From assembly GCF_020400655.1 (NCBI RefSeq), contig NZ_JAINRC010000005.1, positions 248,001 to 312,000 on the forward strand: 64,000 nucleotides of DNA, in the 5' to 3' direction. Both the position numbers and the translations under genes were made by a program. The first letter of the stretch is position 1. Every line of letters begins with the position of its first letter. This document shows positions 35,651 to 45,600 of the stretch, one piece after another. This stretch comes from Streptomyces spinosus (GTDB lineage Bacteria > Actinomycetota > Actinomycetes > Streptomycetales > Streptomycetaceae). The notes under the pieces were generated by a model. That model was not told the origin of the DNA, did no database searches, and saw only the letters and a list, made by a program, of their open reading frames with translations.

Positions 35651-36538
35651 TTACGGCAGCCTGACCGCCGACCGCCGGTCCAGCAGGGGCTCCATCAGGT
35701 CCCCGTGGTCCCGCAGGCGCGGCGCCATGTCCTCCGCGTGGATCTCCAGCTGCCCGGGACTCCGGCAGCCGGCCACCTCCTCCCAGGTCACCGGCGCGGA
35801 CACCAGGGGGAGACGGCGGGCACGCACGGTATAGGGGGTGGCCGTCGTCTTGCGCGCGGCGTTCTGGCTCCAGTCGACGAACACCTTCCCCGGCCGCAGG
35901 CTCTTCGTCATCCGGTGCACCACCAGCCGGGGCATCGCCCGCTCGGCCTCCACCGCGAGGGCCTTCGCGTAATCGGACGTCCGCTCGGAGGAACTCCCGC
36001 GCACCGCCGCCAGCAGATGCAGCCCCTTCGACCCCGCCGTCTTCGGGTACGCCTCGATCCCGTCCGCCGCGAGCCGCTCGCGCAGCCACAGGGCGACCTC
36101 GCAGCAGTGCACGATCGTCGCGGGCGCGCCCGGGTCGAGGTCGAAGACCAGCCGGTCCGCCTCCAGCGGGGACTGCACCAGCCACTGGTGGGTGTGGAAC
36201 TCGGTGACGAGGTTCGCCGCCCAGACCAGGCTCGGCAGGTCCTGCACCACGACCATCCGGGCCGGGCTGTCCGCCGACGACCGCGGGACCTCGGCCGTGG
36301 TGACCCAGTCGGGCGTACCCGGCGGCACGTTCTTCGTGAAGAAGAGCTGCCCCTCGGGGCCGTCCGGAAAGCGCAGGAAGGACACCGCCCGGTCGTGCAG
36401 ATGCGGCAGCAGGGCCGTGGCGGTGGTCGCGTAGTAGTGCAGCAGCTCCCCTTTGGTGAAGCCGGTCTCCGGATACAGCACCTTCTCCAGGTTGCTGAGC
36501 GCGACCCGGCGCCCCTCCACCTCTGTGATAGGCGTCAT
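35651..36538 (-). CDS. ligD: LigD-type polymerase/primase domain (NHEJ)
   Basis: A 295-aa stand-alone PolDom of the archaeo-eukaryotic primase family, as found in LigD. Visible motifs are LVFDLDPG with the two catalytic Asps (about 133-135), the GSKGLHLL nucleotide-binding region and VFVDWSQN near the third acidic position. It fills gaps with ribonucleotides during non-homologous end joining. The ligase and phosphoesterase parts are absent here and must be encoded elsewhere. It is divergent from ku across 54 nt, so the pair likely share a control region. Confidence 0.93.
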   Translation of the reverse strand: MTPITEVEGRRVALSNLEKVLYPETGFTKGELLHYYATTATALLPHLHDRAVSFLRFPDGPEGQLFFTKNVPPGTPDWVTTAEVPRSSADSPARMVVVQDLPSLVWAANLVTEFHTHQWLVQSPLEADRLVFDLDPGAPATIVHCCEVALWLRERLAADGIEAYPKTAGSKGLHLLAAVRGSSSERTSDYAKALAVEAERAMPRLVVHRMTKSLRPGKVFVDWSQNAARKTTATPYTVRARRLPLVSAPVTWEEVAGCRSPGQLEIHAEDMAPRLRDHGDLMEPLLDRRSAVRLP

Positions 36539-36592
36539 ACGATGACAATCCCAGACGAACCGGGAAAATCGGCAAAGGGAAGGGTGCGGCAC

Positions 36593-37660
36593 GTGCGATC
36601 GATTTGGAACGGCGCCATCTCCTTCGGGCTCGTCAGCATCCCGATCAAGCTGGTGAACGCCACGGAGAGCCACGCCATCTCCTTCCGGCAGATCCACACC
36701 GAGGACAACGGCCGCATCCGCTACCGCAAGGTGTGCGAACTGGAGGACCGCGAGGTCAGCCAGGGAGAGATCGGCAAGGCGTACGAGGACGCCGACGGCT
36801 CGATCATCCCGATCACCGACGAGGACCTCTCCCACCTCCCGATCCCGACCGCCCGCACGATCGAGATCGTCGCCTTCGTACCGGCCGAGCGGATCGACCC
36901 GCTCCAGATGGGCGCGGCCTACTACCTGGCCGCCGGCGGAGCCCCCGCCGCCAAGCCGTACACGCTCCTGCGCGAGGCCCTCAAACGCAGCAACAAGGTC
37001 GCCATTGCGAAGTACGCCCTGCGCGGCCGGGAACGCCTGGGCATGCTCCGCGTGGTCGGAGACGCCATCGCCATGCACGGCCTGCTCTGGCCGGACGAGG
37101 TCCGTTCCCCGGAGGGCGTCGCCCCCGACACCGACGTCACCATCCGCGACAAGGAACTCGACCTCGCCGACGCCCTGATGGACACCCTCGGCGAGGTCGA
37201 CCTGGAGGACCTGCACGACGAGTACCGGGAGGCGCTGGAGGAGGTCATCGCCGCGAAGGCCTCCGGCGAGGCCCCGCCCGAAACCCCCGAGCCCGCCGCC
37301 GGCGGCAAGGTCCTGGACCTGATGGCCGCCCTGGAGAACAGCGTCCGCGCGGCCCGCGAGTCCCGCGGCACCCCGCCCCCCGGAGAGGAGGCCGAGGTCA
37401 GACCCCTGCGCAGGGGCCGGCCCGAGCCGAAGGAGACGGAGGGCAAGAAGTCGACGTCCACGAGGAAGACGGCCGCGACGAAGAAGACGGCACCCGCCCG
37501 CAAGTCGACGGCCAGGACGGGGGAGGGGACGAAGAGCACGGCGACCACGAGGAACGCGGAGCCCTCGAAGAGCACGGCGGCGAAGAAGACGACGACGAAG
37601 GCGACGACGAAGACGACGAAGACGACGAAGAAGACGGCGTCACGGAAAAGGACGGCGTGA
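36593..37660 (+). CDS. ku: Ku DNA end-binding protein
   Basis: A 355-aa bacterial Ku. The N-terminal core starts RSIWNGAISFGLVSIPIKL, followed by the beta-barrel DNA ring to about residue 255. The C-terminal 75 residues are a Lys/Thr/Ala tail (KTTTKATTKTTK type), the long basic tail that helps Ku thread and hold DNA in actinomycetes. The GTG at 36593 is preceded by GGAAGGG at 8 nt. It recruits LigD ligase and polymerase modules to double-strand breaks. Confidence 0.96.
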   Translation: MRSIWNGAISFGLVSIPIKLVNATESHAISFRQIHTEDNGRIRYRKVCELEDREVSQGEIGKAYEDADGSIIPITDEDLSHLPIPTARTIEIVAFVPAERIDPLQMGAAYYLAAGGAPAAKPYTLLREALKRSNKVAIAKYALRGRERLGMLRVVGDAIAMHGLLWPDEVRSPEGVAPDTDVTIRDKELDLADALMDTLGEVDLEDLHDEYREALEEVIAAKASGEAPPETPEPAAGGKVLDLMAALENSVRAARESRGTPPPGEEAEVRPLRRGRPEPKETEGKKSTSTRKTAATKKTAPARKSTARTGEGTKSTATTRNAEPSKSTAAKKTTTKATTKTTKTTKKTASRKRTA

Positions 37661-37781
37661 GGGACTTCCCGGGGCAATTCTGTCCGATTCACGCTCTTTA
37701 CACAGACCCTCCCTCTGCCGAACCTGCCCACAGGGTTCGGTCGCGCGAAGGGGGGAGGCGCCTGCCCGGGCGCCGGCGACG

Positions 37782-38387
37782 ATGGACGCTGCTTCCATGG
37801 CCACACTGCTGGCCGCGCTCACCACCGCGTTGGTGGCGCTCATGGGTTACTGGATCAACCAGCACGCCAAGCGCCGTGAGCAGAAGAGCCGCATGTACGC
37901 GGAGGCGCTCCAGGTCATCCACTCCTACGAAGACCTCCCCTACCTGATCAGATGCCGCCCCGCGTCAGACCCGGCGACCAGGGCGGCGCTGGCCCAGCAG
38001 ATCAGCGACGTCTTCACGAAGATCAACCTGCACCAGAACCTCCTGCTCATGGATTCCCACGCAGTCGGCGAGGCGTACGCCGACCTGTTCCAGCAGACCC
38101 GCCGCCACGCCGGCCCCCACCGCCTGGAGGCCTGGAACACACCCCCCGTCGCGACCGACTCGGACATGTCCGGAAGGGCGTACTTCCCCTACGACAACCA
38201 ACCGGAGCAGGAACTTTGCCTGTTGGCGATGAGAAGGGAACTGACCCCCTGGGGCTGGCTGCTGCGCCCCCACACCCACCGTCAGATACGCCTCCTACGC
38301 CACCGGCGCACCCCCTGGTCCGAACCCGACTTCATGAGAGAAACCCGCGCCAGACTCCTGTCACCCAGGAGCGGAGCCAACGACTAG
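37782..38387 (+). CDS. Hypothetical protein with N-terminal membrane helix
   Basis: A 201-aa protein. One TM helix at the N-terminus (about 6-24) is followed by a basic stretch and a soluble helical domain. No known motif. It resembles in layout, not clearly in sequence, two other small anchored proteins in this window (39062-39562 and 62772-63371). Confidence 0.6.
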   Translation: MDAASMATLLAALTTALVALMGYWINQHAKRREQKSRMYAEALQVIHSYEDLPYLIRCRPASDPATRAALAQQISDVFTKINLHQNLLLMDSHAVGEAYADLFQQTRRHAGPHRLEAWNTPPVATDSDMSGRAYFPYDNQPEQELCLLAMRRELTPWGWLLRPHTHRQIRLLRHRRTPWSEPDFMRETRARLLSPRSGAND

Positions 38388-38397
38388 ACGTGTGAGC

Positions 38398-38868
38398 TCA
38401 ACGGCTGGGGAGGACGAGCCGCAGTACGACCTCGCCGTCATCGATCTCCCCGGTGGGCTCGAAGCCGAACTTCTCATAGAAGGGCCACGGCTCACCCTCG
38501 CCGGGGTCGTAGCTGGTCAGCAGCTCGGTGGCGCCGTCCGCACGCACCAGGGCGGCGATCTGCGTGAGAGTCTCCCGCCCGATCCCCCGCCTCTGGTGCC
38601 GCTTGTCGACGAGGAGACGCCAGATGAAGTGCCGCCCCTTGTAGGGACCAGCCGGCGGCTTCCACGACAGCATCACGAACCCGACCGGCTCGTCACCGAC
38701 GTACACGGCGCGGTACCAGGGATTGGCCTCCGGGTGCCGCGCCGCCTGCTTGAGCGACTTGGACACGGAGGCGACGAACTGCTTCTGATCACGCCGGACA
38801 CGGAGGGCACGAACGGCATCCCGGTTGTCGTCGGTGACTTCGCGCAGGTGCACGCGTGAAGGCCGCAT
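38398..38868 (-). CDS. GNAT-family N-acetyltransferase
   Basis: A 156-aa GNAT enzyme. The acetyl-CoA pyrophosphate loop is RLLVDKRHQRRGIGRE (Q/RxxGxG/A), and the C-terminal PWPFYEKFGFEPTGE is the usual motif B with the YEKxGF signature. Substrate unknown. Convergent with the preceding gene. Confidence 0.9.
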   Translation of the reverse strand: MRPSRVHLREVTDDNRDAVRALRVRRDQKQFVASVSKSLKQAARHPEANPWYRAVYVGDEPVGFVMLSWKPPAGPYKGRHFIWRLLVDKRHQRRGIGRETLTQIAALVRADGATELLTSYDPGEGEPWPFYEKFGFEPTGEIDDGEVVLRLVLPSR

Positions 38869-39061
38869 GCCACACCCCTTCCTTCACGCGGCGGCTGCGC
38901 CGGCCGAAGCGAGGAGCCGCCGCCGCGCGGCAGTCAGTCATGTGCGCGCACGATCAGGAACGCCAGATCGGACGTACTGGCAGCGTAAGCGGCACGTGCA
39001 CCGAAGCAGGACCGGCACGCCGGACGATGGCCGCCCCGAAGTAGCCGCGCACGGGGTTGTC

Positions 39062-39562
39062 CTAATCATTCAGCAGGGGGCTGTGGCGTTCGGCGAGTGG
39101 ACCAACGCCGAGATCCTCGCGCATGAGCTTGCGCATCTCGGCGGCTGCCTTGCCGCGGGCTTCCCAACGGGCGCGATCCTCCGGACTGCTGACAGCGGTG
39201 CCGTCGACGTAGCCGTCGCAGATGCCGCGAAGGCAGTGGAACACGCGGTTGGACGCCTTGACGACAGGCTGGGGCGCGATGAGCCACATCCGTTCGGAAG
39301 CGATGGCTATGCCGGACGCCCGAAAGGCCTCGCGCAGCGCGAGCGCCCGCTCCTCATCGGACGGGTGCTCCCGCTCGGCCAGGGCCCGCAGGGTCTCCCC
39401 GAGGACCTTCACGGCGGTCGCGTACTGCGTGTAGACGTCGAGCCGCAGCCGCAGAGCGTCCTTGGCGTCCTCACGCTTCCACCGACTCCGATCGGCGATG
39501 ACAGTAGCGACGATCCCGATCGCGGCCCCGACCAGGGTGGAGAGCAACGGCAACCAGTCCAT
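39062..39562 (-). CDS. Hypothetical protein with N-terminal membrane helix
   Basis: A 166-aa protein: TM helix (about 4-23), then a charged helical domain with a long amphipathic segment. No family recognised. It is the last chromosomal gene before the left end of the integrated element. Confidence 0.6.
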   Translation of the reverse strand: MDWLPLLSTLVGAAIGIVATVIADRSRWKREDAKDALRLRLDVYTQYATAVKVLGETLRALAEREHPSDEERALALREAFRASGIAIASERMWLIAPQPVVKASNRVFHCLRGICDGYVDGTAVSSPEDRARWEARGKAAAEMRKLMREDLGVGPLAERHSPLLND

Positions 39563-39743
39563 GGGGGCCAGCTTGGGCTATGCCGTGGCGGTGGGACCAG
39601 AGGGGCTCGAGGACGCATCCCTGCCGCCAGCGCCGAAGCCACGTACGAACCGACTCCTGACCTGCCGACGGCCTCCACCTGCACTGACGCGCGGAGAGCC
39701 CTGCATTCAACTATGAGGCTGTGCTCAGGCTCGGTGGAAGAAC

Positions 39744-39783
39744 CCCCCGGCAGGCTTCGAACCCGCGCACACGCCTCCGGAGG
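39744..39783. other. attL: decayed copy of the tRNA-Arg 3' half
   Basis: 37 of 40 bases match 63715-63754, spanning the 3' acceptor end, T-arm and anticodon loop of the tRNA. The three differences break or weaken tRNA pairing, so this copy is not a working tRNA. It is the displaced 3' half left by integration. Confidence 0.8.
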
Positions 39784-40084
39784 GCACTTCGGTACGGGAC
39801 GTCTATACAGGTCACAAGCTTGTTGCCGGTCAGTTCGCGATCAGTCGTCCATGGATAGTCCACGAACCGCCGTCGGAGTCGATCCGGGGGTCTATGGAGG
39901 TGTCACAGGAGCTGGGTCGGGCATTGCGCTGGCTCGTTGCCGCGCTCCGCGCGCTGGCCAGCGGTGCGGCGACGGGGCCTGCCAGCCGTATCTGGAGCCG
40001 CACGGTTACGAACCGCCGACGCAACCCAAGCTGTCCTCAGCACTCCAGTACTTACTATTACGGTGTCCGCAAGATTTGACGCCG
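39784..40084. other. Left end of the element, non-coding
   Basis: About 300 nt between attL and the end of the HNH gene. Apart from the 17-bp arm-type repeat I see no gene or clear terminator. Confidence 0.5.
39847..39863. repeat. Putative integrase/Xis arm site, left
   Basis: GTCCATGGATAGTCCAC matches 63589-63605 at 15 of 17 positions and itself contains two GTCCAY copies 11 bp apart. It lies 64 bp inside attL. Confidence 0.55.
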
Positions 40085-40936
40085 TCAAGTCATCGACGAT
40101 GTGAGTAGCTTCCGATAACCGCCGCTACAAAATTCTGCATTTCTAGATAGGGCACGATAAAGTGCTGCCTTCCAGTGGTTTACGCCCTTTCTCTCGGCCC
40201 CTCGAGCCAAGGCGCTAAGGGTTGAGCGCAATCCTGAATCGCCAAGGGAAGCGTATGTCTCATCATAAAGATCGATTTGGTCCGTTAGCTCGGCTACGGC
40301 CTCCATCTGGTAGAAGTCGAAAAGTCCAAGTATTTTGAATTGCTTTTCGATTCTCGTGAAGGTGAGGTTGTCGATTTTGTCGGAGCGATGCAACGAATAT
40401 CTGATTGACACAGTGTTTTCGATACCTACGTCCGTGAGCAGTATTTCGCAGTCCGGGAATTCATCAAAGTATGCGTGAAACATGAGCAGTCCGTCTATCT
40501 TGTCGCACTCATCCCCCTTTAGTCGATTACACCTTTCGCAGACAGGGATGAGATTATCGGCTAGGATCGAATATTCTGGGAATTCATTCTTTGGAAGGAA
40601 GTGGTCGAGGGCACAAACCTGGGCTCTTTCGCACAGTGGACACCGAGAGTTGCGGGTCAGTGCTGTCCGGAAGATCGAGTTTCTGAGATCTTCCAGGGGG
40701 CGGCCTCTGTCGAGGAGAGCGTAATTCCCCAGAAGGGCCTTGGTGAGCACATCGGAACCGTGGGCAAGCGATGTAAAACGGCGAATATCTCGCAGAACGT
40801 CCTCGTAGTCGCCATAGGCGTTGATGATTCCCGCGCGTACTCCCATGAGGACACGTCGAGAGGATGGCCGTCGACGGCTCACGGCGAGATCGAGGTCGGC
40901 CAGGCAATCTCTTTCCGGGCGAGGGAGCCGAATCAT
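40085..40936 (-). CDS. ptuB: HNH endonuclease, Septu PtuB-like
   Basis: A 283-aa nuclease. The zinc-HNH core reads CPLCERAQVCALDHFLPK, then NLIPVCERCNRLKG: two CxxC pairs plus the His and Asn of HNH, the form found in Septu PtuB. Its start overlaps the ATPase stop by 4 nt (ATGA), so the two proteins are made together. In Septu the ATPase controls an HNH nuclease that cuts nucleic acid after phage infection. GC is about 50 percent, far below the host, showing recent transfer. The symbol is by architecture, not by search. Confidence 0.72.
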   Translation of the reverse strand: MIRLPRPERDCLADLDLAVSRRRPSSRRVLMGVRAGIINAYGDYEDVLRDIRRFTSLAHGSDVLTKALLGNYALLDRGRPLEDLRNSIFRTALTRNSRCPLCERAQVCALDHFLPKNEFPEYSILADNLIPVCERCNRLKGDECDKIDGLLMFHAYFDEFPDCEILLTDVGIENTVSIRYSLHRSDKIDNLTFTRIEKQFKILGLFDFYQMEAVAELTDQIDLYDETYASLGDSGLRSTLSALARGAERKGVNHWKAALYRALSRNAEFCSGGYRKLLTSSMT

Positions 40937-42480
40937 CTACCGGGCCGATCGCGACTGATGCTCGCCAGGTAGGAAATGGACTGTGCGCTCATCTCGCCGT
41001 CGAACAGTTCCATGATCTCATCCAGGTTCAAACTCTCCTGCATGGATCGGAGGGTTGAATGATAGTCGGTCGCGCTGCTGTCCAAGTTGAATACGTGGCG
41101 CGTGAGCAGTCCTACATTTTCTGCAAAAGTTTCGATCTCTGGATCTGCAACGAGTGTGAGATCTCCAAATCGCTGCAGGACCCTAACGTAACGTCTGGGG
41201 ACTTCCTGGAGGACGACCGGAGAGTGCGTCGCTATCACGGCGTAGGAGTTGAACTGATCCAGGGATATGTTGATGCTCTTCAGCAAGGCAGCCAAGAGCG
41301 GAGGGTGCAGGTGGGATTCGGGTTCGTCGATCAGAACCAGCGATCCGGGTTCCAGGTGCGCCACAAGCTGCACGACAATGTTGAGCACGAGTTTGTGTCC
41401 GGTACTGAGACCAGAAAAGGAATCCCGCCACGAATCACTGTCGAAGGCGAAGGTGTCGGACAACTCAACTCGTTTGAAGGAAGGTTCTCGGCTCAGCGGA
41501 GAGAGGGCTGCTGCCAGTCTCTGTTTACGCTCGGGCGTACTAGCCCTAACGAGGGCGGACATGATGTCACCCTGGATCTCCTCAGCACCCTTGAGTGACC
41601 CGGTGCGGGGCGCATTGGAACCCAGGCTGAGATTATATCTCCTAAGGCCGCAATAGGTGTATCCGGAGACCTCGCCGCTGGATTCCAGCCGTTCCTCTTC
41701 TTGCCGGTTCTTCCCCGGTAGGTCGAACGTGTCGAAAGCGCTATATGAGATAGCTATGACCGAAGAGAAACGTGGCGCACCGCTTCCTTCGGGGAATTCT
41801 CCATACCGTCTGATAAAGTTCTCGTCGGCTCGGTCGGTAAGGTCTGCATGCGCGATGTTTGCTAGGTTCGCAAGGAGTTGCGTTTTTCCGCATCCATTAT
41901 AGCCCACGACGACGTTGATGCGGCCTGGCAGGGGGAGGCGGTCCGCGAAGCCAAAGTGAATGGAGAAGGGATCTCCTCCGACACTCGTTCTGAACTTGAA
42001 CGCGAGCTTGCTGTCCTGCGAGGCTATCGTTCCTCCGAACAGGGCCGTGGCGTCTCTCAATGCGAGTTCGGCGTTCCCGTAGCGCAGGAGTGAGGCGCTC
42101 ATCGCCGGCTCATTGGCAAACGATTCCCTGAGTGAGGGATCGATTGCGATATCGCGGAGGCCGAACAGAATGCTGTCGCGTAGTTCTTCTGGAAGTCCGT
42201 GCAGCGCTTCGTAGTAGGAAAAAGCTTGCCCGAGTGAGCAGTAACTATCATCGAGTTGGACGAAACTTTCGGGGATCTCGGTGGCGCCGCCGCTCTGCCC
42301 TCTTTTTATGATCTTGACGGATCCCAAGTCAACAGATGCTTCTGTTCGGGAAGGGTACAGATAGGCATCGAACATGGTTTTGAATCCAAAATCATCCCAA
42401 AGGTCGCGCCGAAGGACGAGTGCCGGAAGGCTGGACGGCACGGTGAAGCCCGCGCTGCGAGGCACTACAAGAAAATGCAT
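40933..42480 (-). CDS. ptuA: ABC/SMC-type ATPase, Septu PtuA-like
   Basis: A 515-aa ATPase of the overcoming-lysogenisation/SMC-like class: Walker A GYNGCGKT (193-200), ABC signature-like LSTGHK, Walker B SLVLIDEPESHLHP and H-loop IATHSPVVL. Such ATPases pair with HNH nucleases in Septu and in retron-Septu hybrids. The ATG at 42480 is chosen because GGAG lies about 9 nt upstream; the longer frame to 42603 would translate through the hairpin that follows the helicase gene. Low GC, like its partner. Confidence 0.72.
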   Translation of the reverse strand: MHFLVVPRSAGFTVPSSLPALVLRRDLWDDFGFKTMFDAYLYPSRTEASVDLGSVKIIKRGQSGGATEIPESFVQLDDSYCSLGQAFSYYEALHGLPEELRDSILFGLRDIAIDPSLRESFANEPAMSASLLRYGNAELALRDATALFGGTIASQDSKLAFKFRTSVGGDPFSIHFGFADRLPLPGRINVVVGYNGCGKTQLLANLANIAHADLTDRADENFIRRYGEFPEGSGAPRFSSVIAISYSAFDTFDLPGKNRQEEERLESSGEVSGYTYCGLRRYNLSLGSNAPRTGSLKGAEEIQGDIMSALVRASTPERKQRLAAALSPLSREPSFKRVELSDTFAFDSDSWRDSFSGLSTGHKLVLNIVVQLVAHLEPGSLVLIDEPESHLHPPLLAALLKSINISLDQFNSYAVIATHSPVVLQEVPRRYVRVLQRFGDLTLVADPEIETFAENVGLLTRHVFNLDSSATDYHSTLRSMQESLNLDEIMELFDGEMSAQSISYLASISRDRPGR

Positions 42481-42563
42481 CAGCGTACTCCAGACGTGTA
42501 TCCACCAGAACTGATATGAACGGAACTGCCAGGTGCGCGAAAGCGTAGGAGGGTCGGTGGTAG

Positions 42564-42595
42564 AGGGCAGGGGTCCAGAAAAGGGTCCCTGCCCT
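42564..42595 (-). terminator. Hairpin between the helicase and ATPase genes
   Basis: A perfect 9-bp stem, AGGGCAGGG (42564-42572) against 42587-42595, with a 14-nt loop, begins about 12 nt beyond the helicase stop. It looks like a factor-independent terminator or attenuator and separates the Druantia-like operon from the Septu-like pair. Confidence 0.6.
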
Positions 42596-42607
42596 TTGCC
42601 CAACCGG

Positions 42608-45600
42608 TCAATCGAAGAGGCTCTGCAGTCTCGACTCGATCCAGCCGGGCCGCCGAAGCAGCTCGAACGTGTCGACCGCGACGATCGCGCGCTGTGGCGG
42701 TTCGCTGTCCAGGACCGGGTTCTCGAACGACTCGAACACCTCGAAGCCCTCTGCTTCCAGTGAGGCTAGAGCTCGGGCCACACGCTTCGAGCGGGCGGGA
42801 CCGGTCCAGGACTCAAGAGGATGGGTGATGAGGACAGCGAGATCCTCGTGCTTGATGTCTTTCAGGACTGGCAGGCCGTGAGAGGAATCCGCCTTCCAGT
42901 GCGAGAAGCTTCTGGCGAACTGCTCGACACGCTCGAACGCGTAGTCCTCCTCAGCCGTGAAGTCCGGGTTCTCCCCATCGAGCAGTTCGACCATCTGTGT
43001 GGCAAGGCGCCAATCGAGCAGCGGGTGGTAGGCGCTGTTGCTGTAGTCCCGCAGGCAGTCGTAGCAGGACGAGTCGCATGGCCCGGCCTTCAAGCTACCG
43101 GAGCGGTGTCGGGTGAGATCGGCTGCGACCTCTCGCGCGGCGAGCAGGAAGTCGGTAGGGCGCTTCCCCAGCCAGGTCGAATATCCGGCTCCGTTCTCCA
43201 AGGTGTCCGAGAGGAAGACTTGTGCCTTGACACTGCCCTCCTCTTCTCCTCGGTCGGGATACAGGCCAGCCGAGAGTTCTCTTCCGTCAATGTCCAGCAG
43301 CCTGACGGCAGCCAGTTTGAAAACCGTACCGAGTGAGAGCCAAGCAGCCCTTGCGGCCATGCGTCTTGGGTCGAGGGCCAGATCGACGGGTTGCTCGCGG
43401 AGGCCGACCAGGAGAACGTCGGTGAGTTTCACTGAGGCCAGTGCCAGCTTTTCTTCGTGGCTGACCGAAGGCTGTGTGGGCAGGCCCAGATCTCTCGCGC
43501 GGTCGGCATCGGCCAGGAGTTTTGTGTCCAGCAGACCGTCGTATCCCTTGACCTTGCCGAATTGGTATCCCTCGCCAGTTCCTGCGTTGACCACCACGAT
43601 GCGTCCCTGGCCACTCCTGAATTCAGCGGCCTTAGTGCAGCGTGGGACGAGCGCTGATGTCGTGTCGAGGGTGAGGCGTGCGGAGAACGCGCGTGGTGTG
43701 AACTCGAAGGTGCCGTCGTAATCCTGAGCCTTGTAGCTGGTACGAAATCCGAGCGGCTGACACGACGGGAGCATCCGGTAGTCGCCGGCTTCTCCTGCGG
43801 TGGCCCCACACACAGGACACGAATGCTCGGATTCGCGGAGATTGACGGAGAGGCACTTGGCGCAGATGCCCACCATGAGGCGATCACTGTCCGGAGCCTT
43901 GCCTGGCAGCCACTGCCCGCCCGCGGGCTCGTACGTCACGAGGCCGACTGCTGTGTGCAACGCCTTGTCCTTGACCACTTCACCGCCGGGCGCCCACTCC
44001 GAGATGGCGATGTCGATGTCCCGGTCGATGACGTCGGTGAGTTCCGGTCCGTGCGGCCTCTGATGATGCAGGTTGCGAACTCGGGTGGGGAATCCGAACA
44101 TGGGGAGCACTCCGTGCTCCGCGAGCGACTGGCTGAGCGGACCCGCGTCCGGCGCGTTCGTCACCACCTCCTCGATCTCGGAGTAGAGGCGGGAAGTGGC
44201 CCAGGAGACCAGATCATCCAGCGAAGGCGCGCCAGGAGACGCCCCTTGCAGGAGTACCTGGCCCGCGTGTCTCTTAGCGATGTCGTTCCCGGCCAGCCAG
44301 GTACGGATGTCATCCCGCACCAAGAGCCATCCGCTGACGGTCCCGAATGGCCCGTGGACATTGCGTCCCGGATCCCAGTCGGACGTTCCCTCGACCGACC
44401 GGAAGGCGAGAGTCAGCAGGCTTGCGGCGTAGCAACGGAGCAGGATCTCCAGGCGATCGAGATCCACGTATGGGCTCGGTGAGGGATCGCCGGTGATCCG
44501 ATGGGGGTGCTGGAAGTAGTGGTCGTCATGGGTCCTGGTGCCACGGCACAGTGTCAGGGCGATGGACAGGTGATCGAGTCGGCGGCCGGCCCGGCCCACA
44601 CGCTGCTGGTAGTTGAAGCGCTGTGGTGGCATGTTCGCCATTACCACCGCGCGGAGCGCGCCGATGTCGACGCCGGCCTCCATCGTGGTGGTGACACTGA
44701 GCAGGTCGACCTCATCGACCAACTCGATGTCCTTCCCGCTCAGAAAGACTGACTGGAAGAGGGCTTGCCGGGTCTGCGCGTCGTCGTTGTCGGTCTGGCC
44801 CGTCAGCTCTTCGCAGTGGAGTCTGAAGGGGATCCCGGCCTCGCGGGCCAGGAAGGTGTAGTAGTCGTCCAGGGTGACGGAATCCGGGTCGAGGGGTTCG
44901 GCTACGAGTTGTGCGCTGAGGCAGAAGGCACAGACGCCGGCGGAGCCGTGCAGGTGCCTCCTGGTGCATCGTTCACAGCGCCATTCCGTCCCGCCGGCCA
45001 GGACGATCCTGATCTTTTGCCCTTCGATCCTGGGCTCGGCGTCGCTCAGACCCAGTGCATTCTTTACCTCTTGGACCAGTGCGTCCGGGAATACGTCGTG
45101 ACGTCGTGCGACGGCGTTGATGTATTTTCTCGCTGCCGTGTGCAGATTCGCTGGCGGCTCAGGCCGCTGCTCCTGAAACTGGCGGCGCACACCCAGCAGC
45201 CTCAGCGTGGACAGGCACACCTGGTGGAAGACCTCTTCATCGAGCAACCGGCTCTTGAAGGTGATGTCCTGAGAGGCATAGCCGATGCCGAGCGATTCCA
45301 GGTCACGGCCGCCTCCCGCGAAGACCGCCTGCTGGACCTGTGCTTGCACTGTTCGGTGGATTTCGGAACTCAGGACGCGCAGATCGTTGGTGAGGGAAGC
45401 ATCGGGCCGTGGGACCGGGACGCCACTGGTCCAGTCGTAGAGATTGGTCCAGCTCCGTGACTCGGTGCTTGCGCTCAGCGAGAACGAGGGCCCACCGGGA
45501 TGCACGCCGTATGTGACTGCTTGCGAGCTGACTCCGTTGCCGAGTTCGACAAGTGTGGGGCCCTTCTGCTGGGCCCGGTAGTCCGCCAGCACGCGTTCGT

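Noticed and set aside
37398..37806. Ser- or Val-rich minus-strand proteins opposite the ku tail
   Set aside because: Low-complexity antisense of the Lys/Thr tail codons.
39741..39815. Second tRNA-Arg gene
   Set aside because: Only the 3' half is similar, the D-arm and 5' acceptor are absent, and substitutions break the stems. It is an attachment-site remnant.
38869..40079. Plus-strand open frames across 38825-40108
   Set aside because: They run antisense to the GNAT and membrane-anchored genes and through the attL region, with no motifs or ribosome sites.
42481..42603. N-terminal extension of the ATPase to 42603
   Set aside because: It would read through a strong hairpin and has no ribosome site or family similarity; the ATG at 42480 is better placed.
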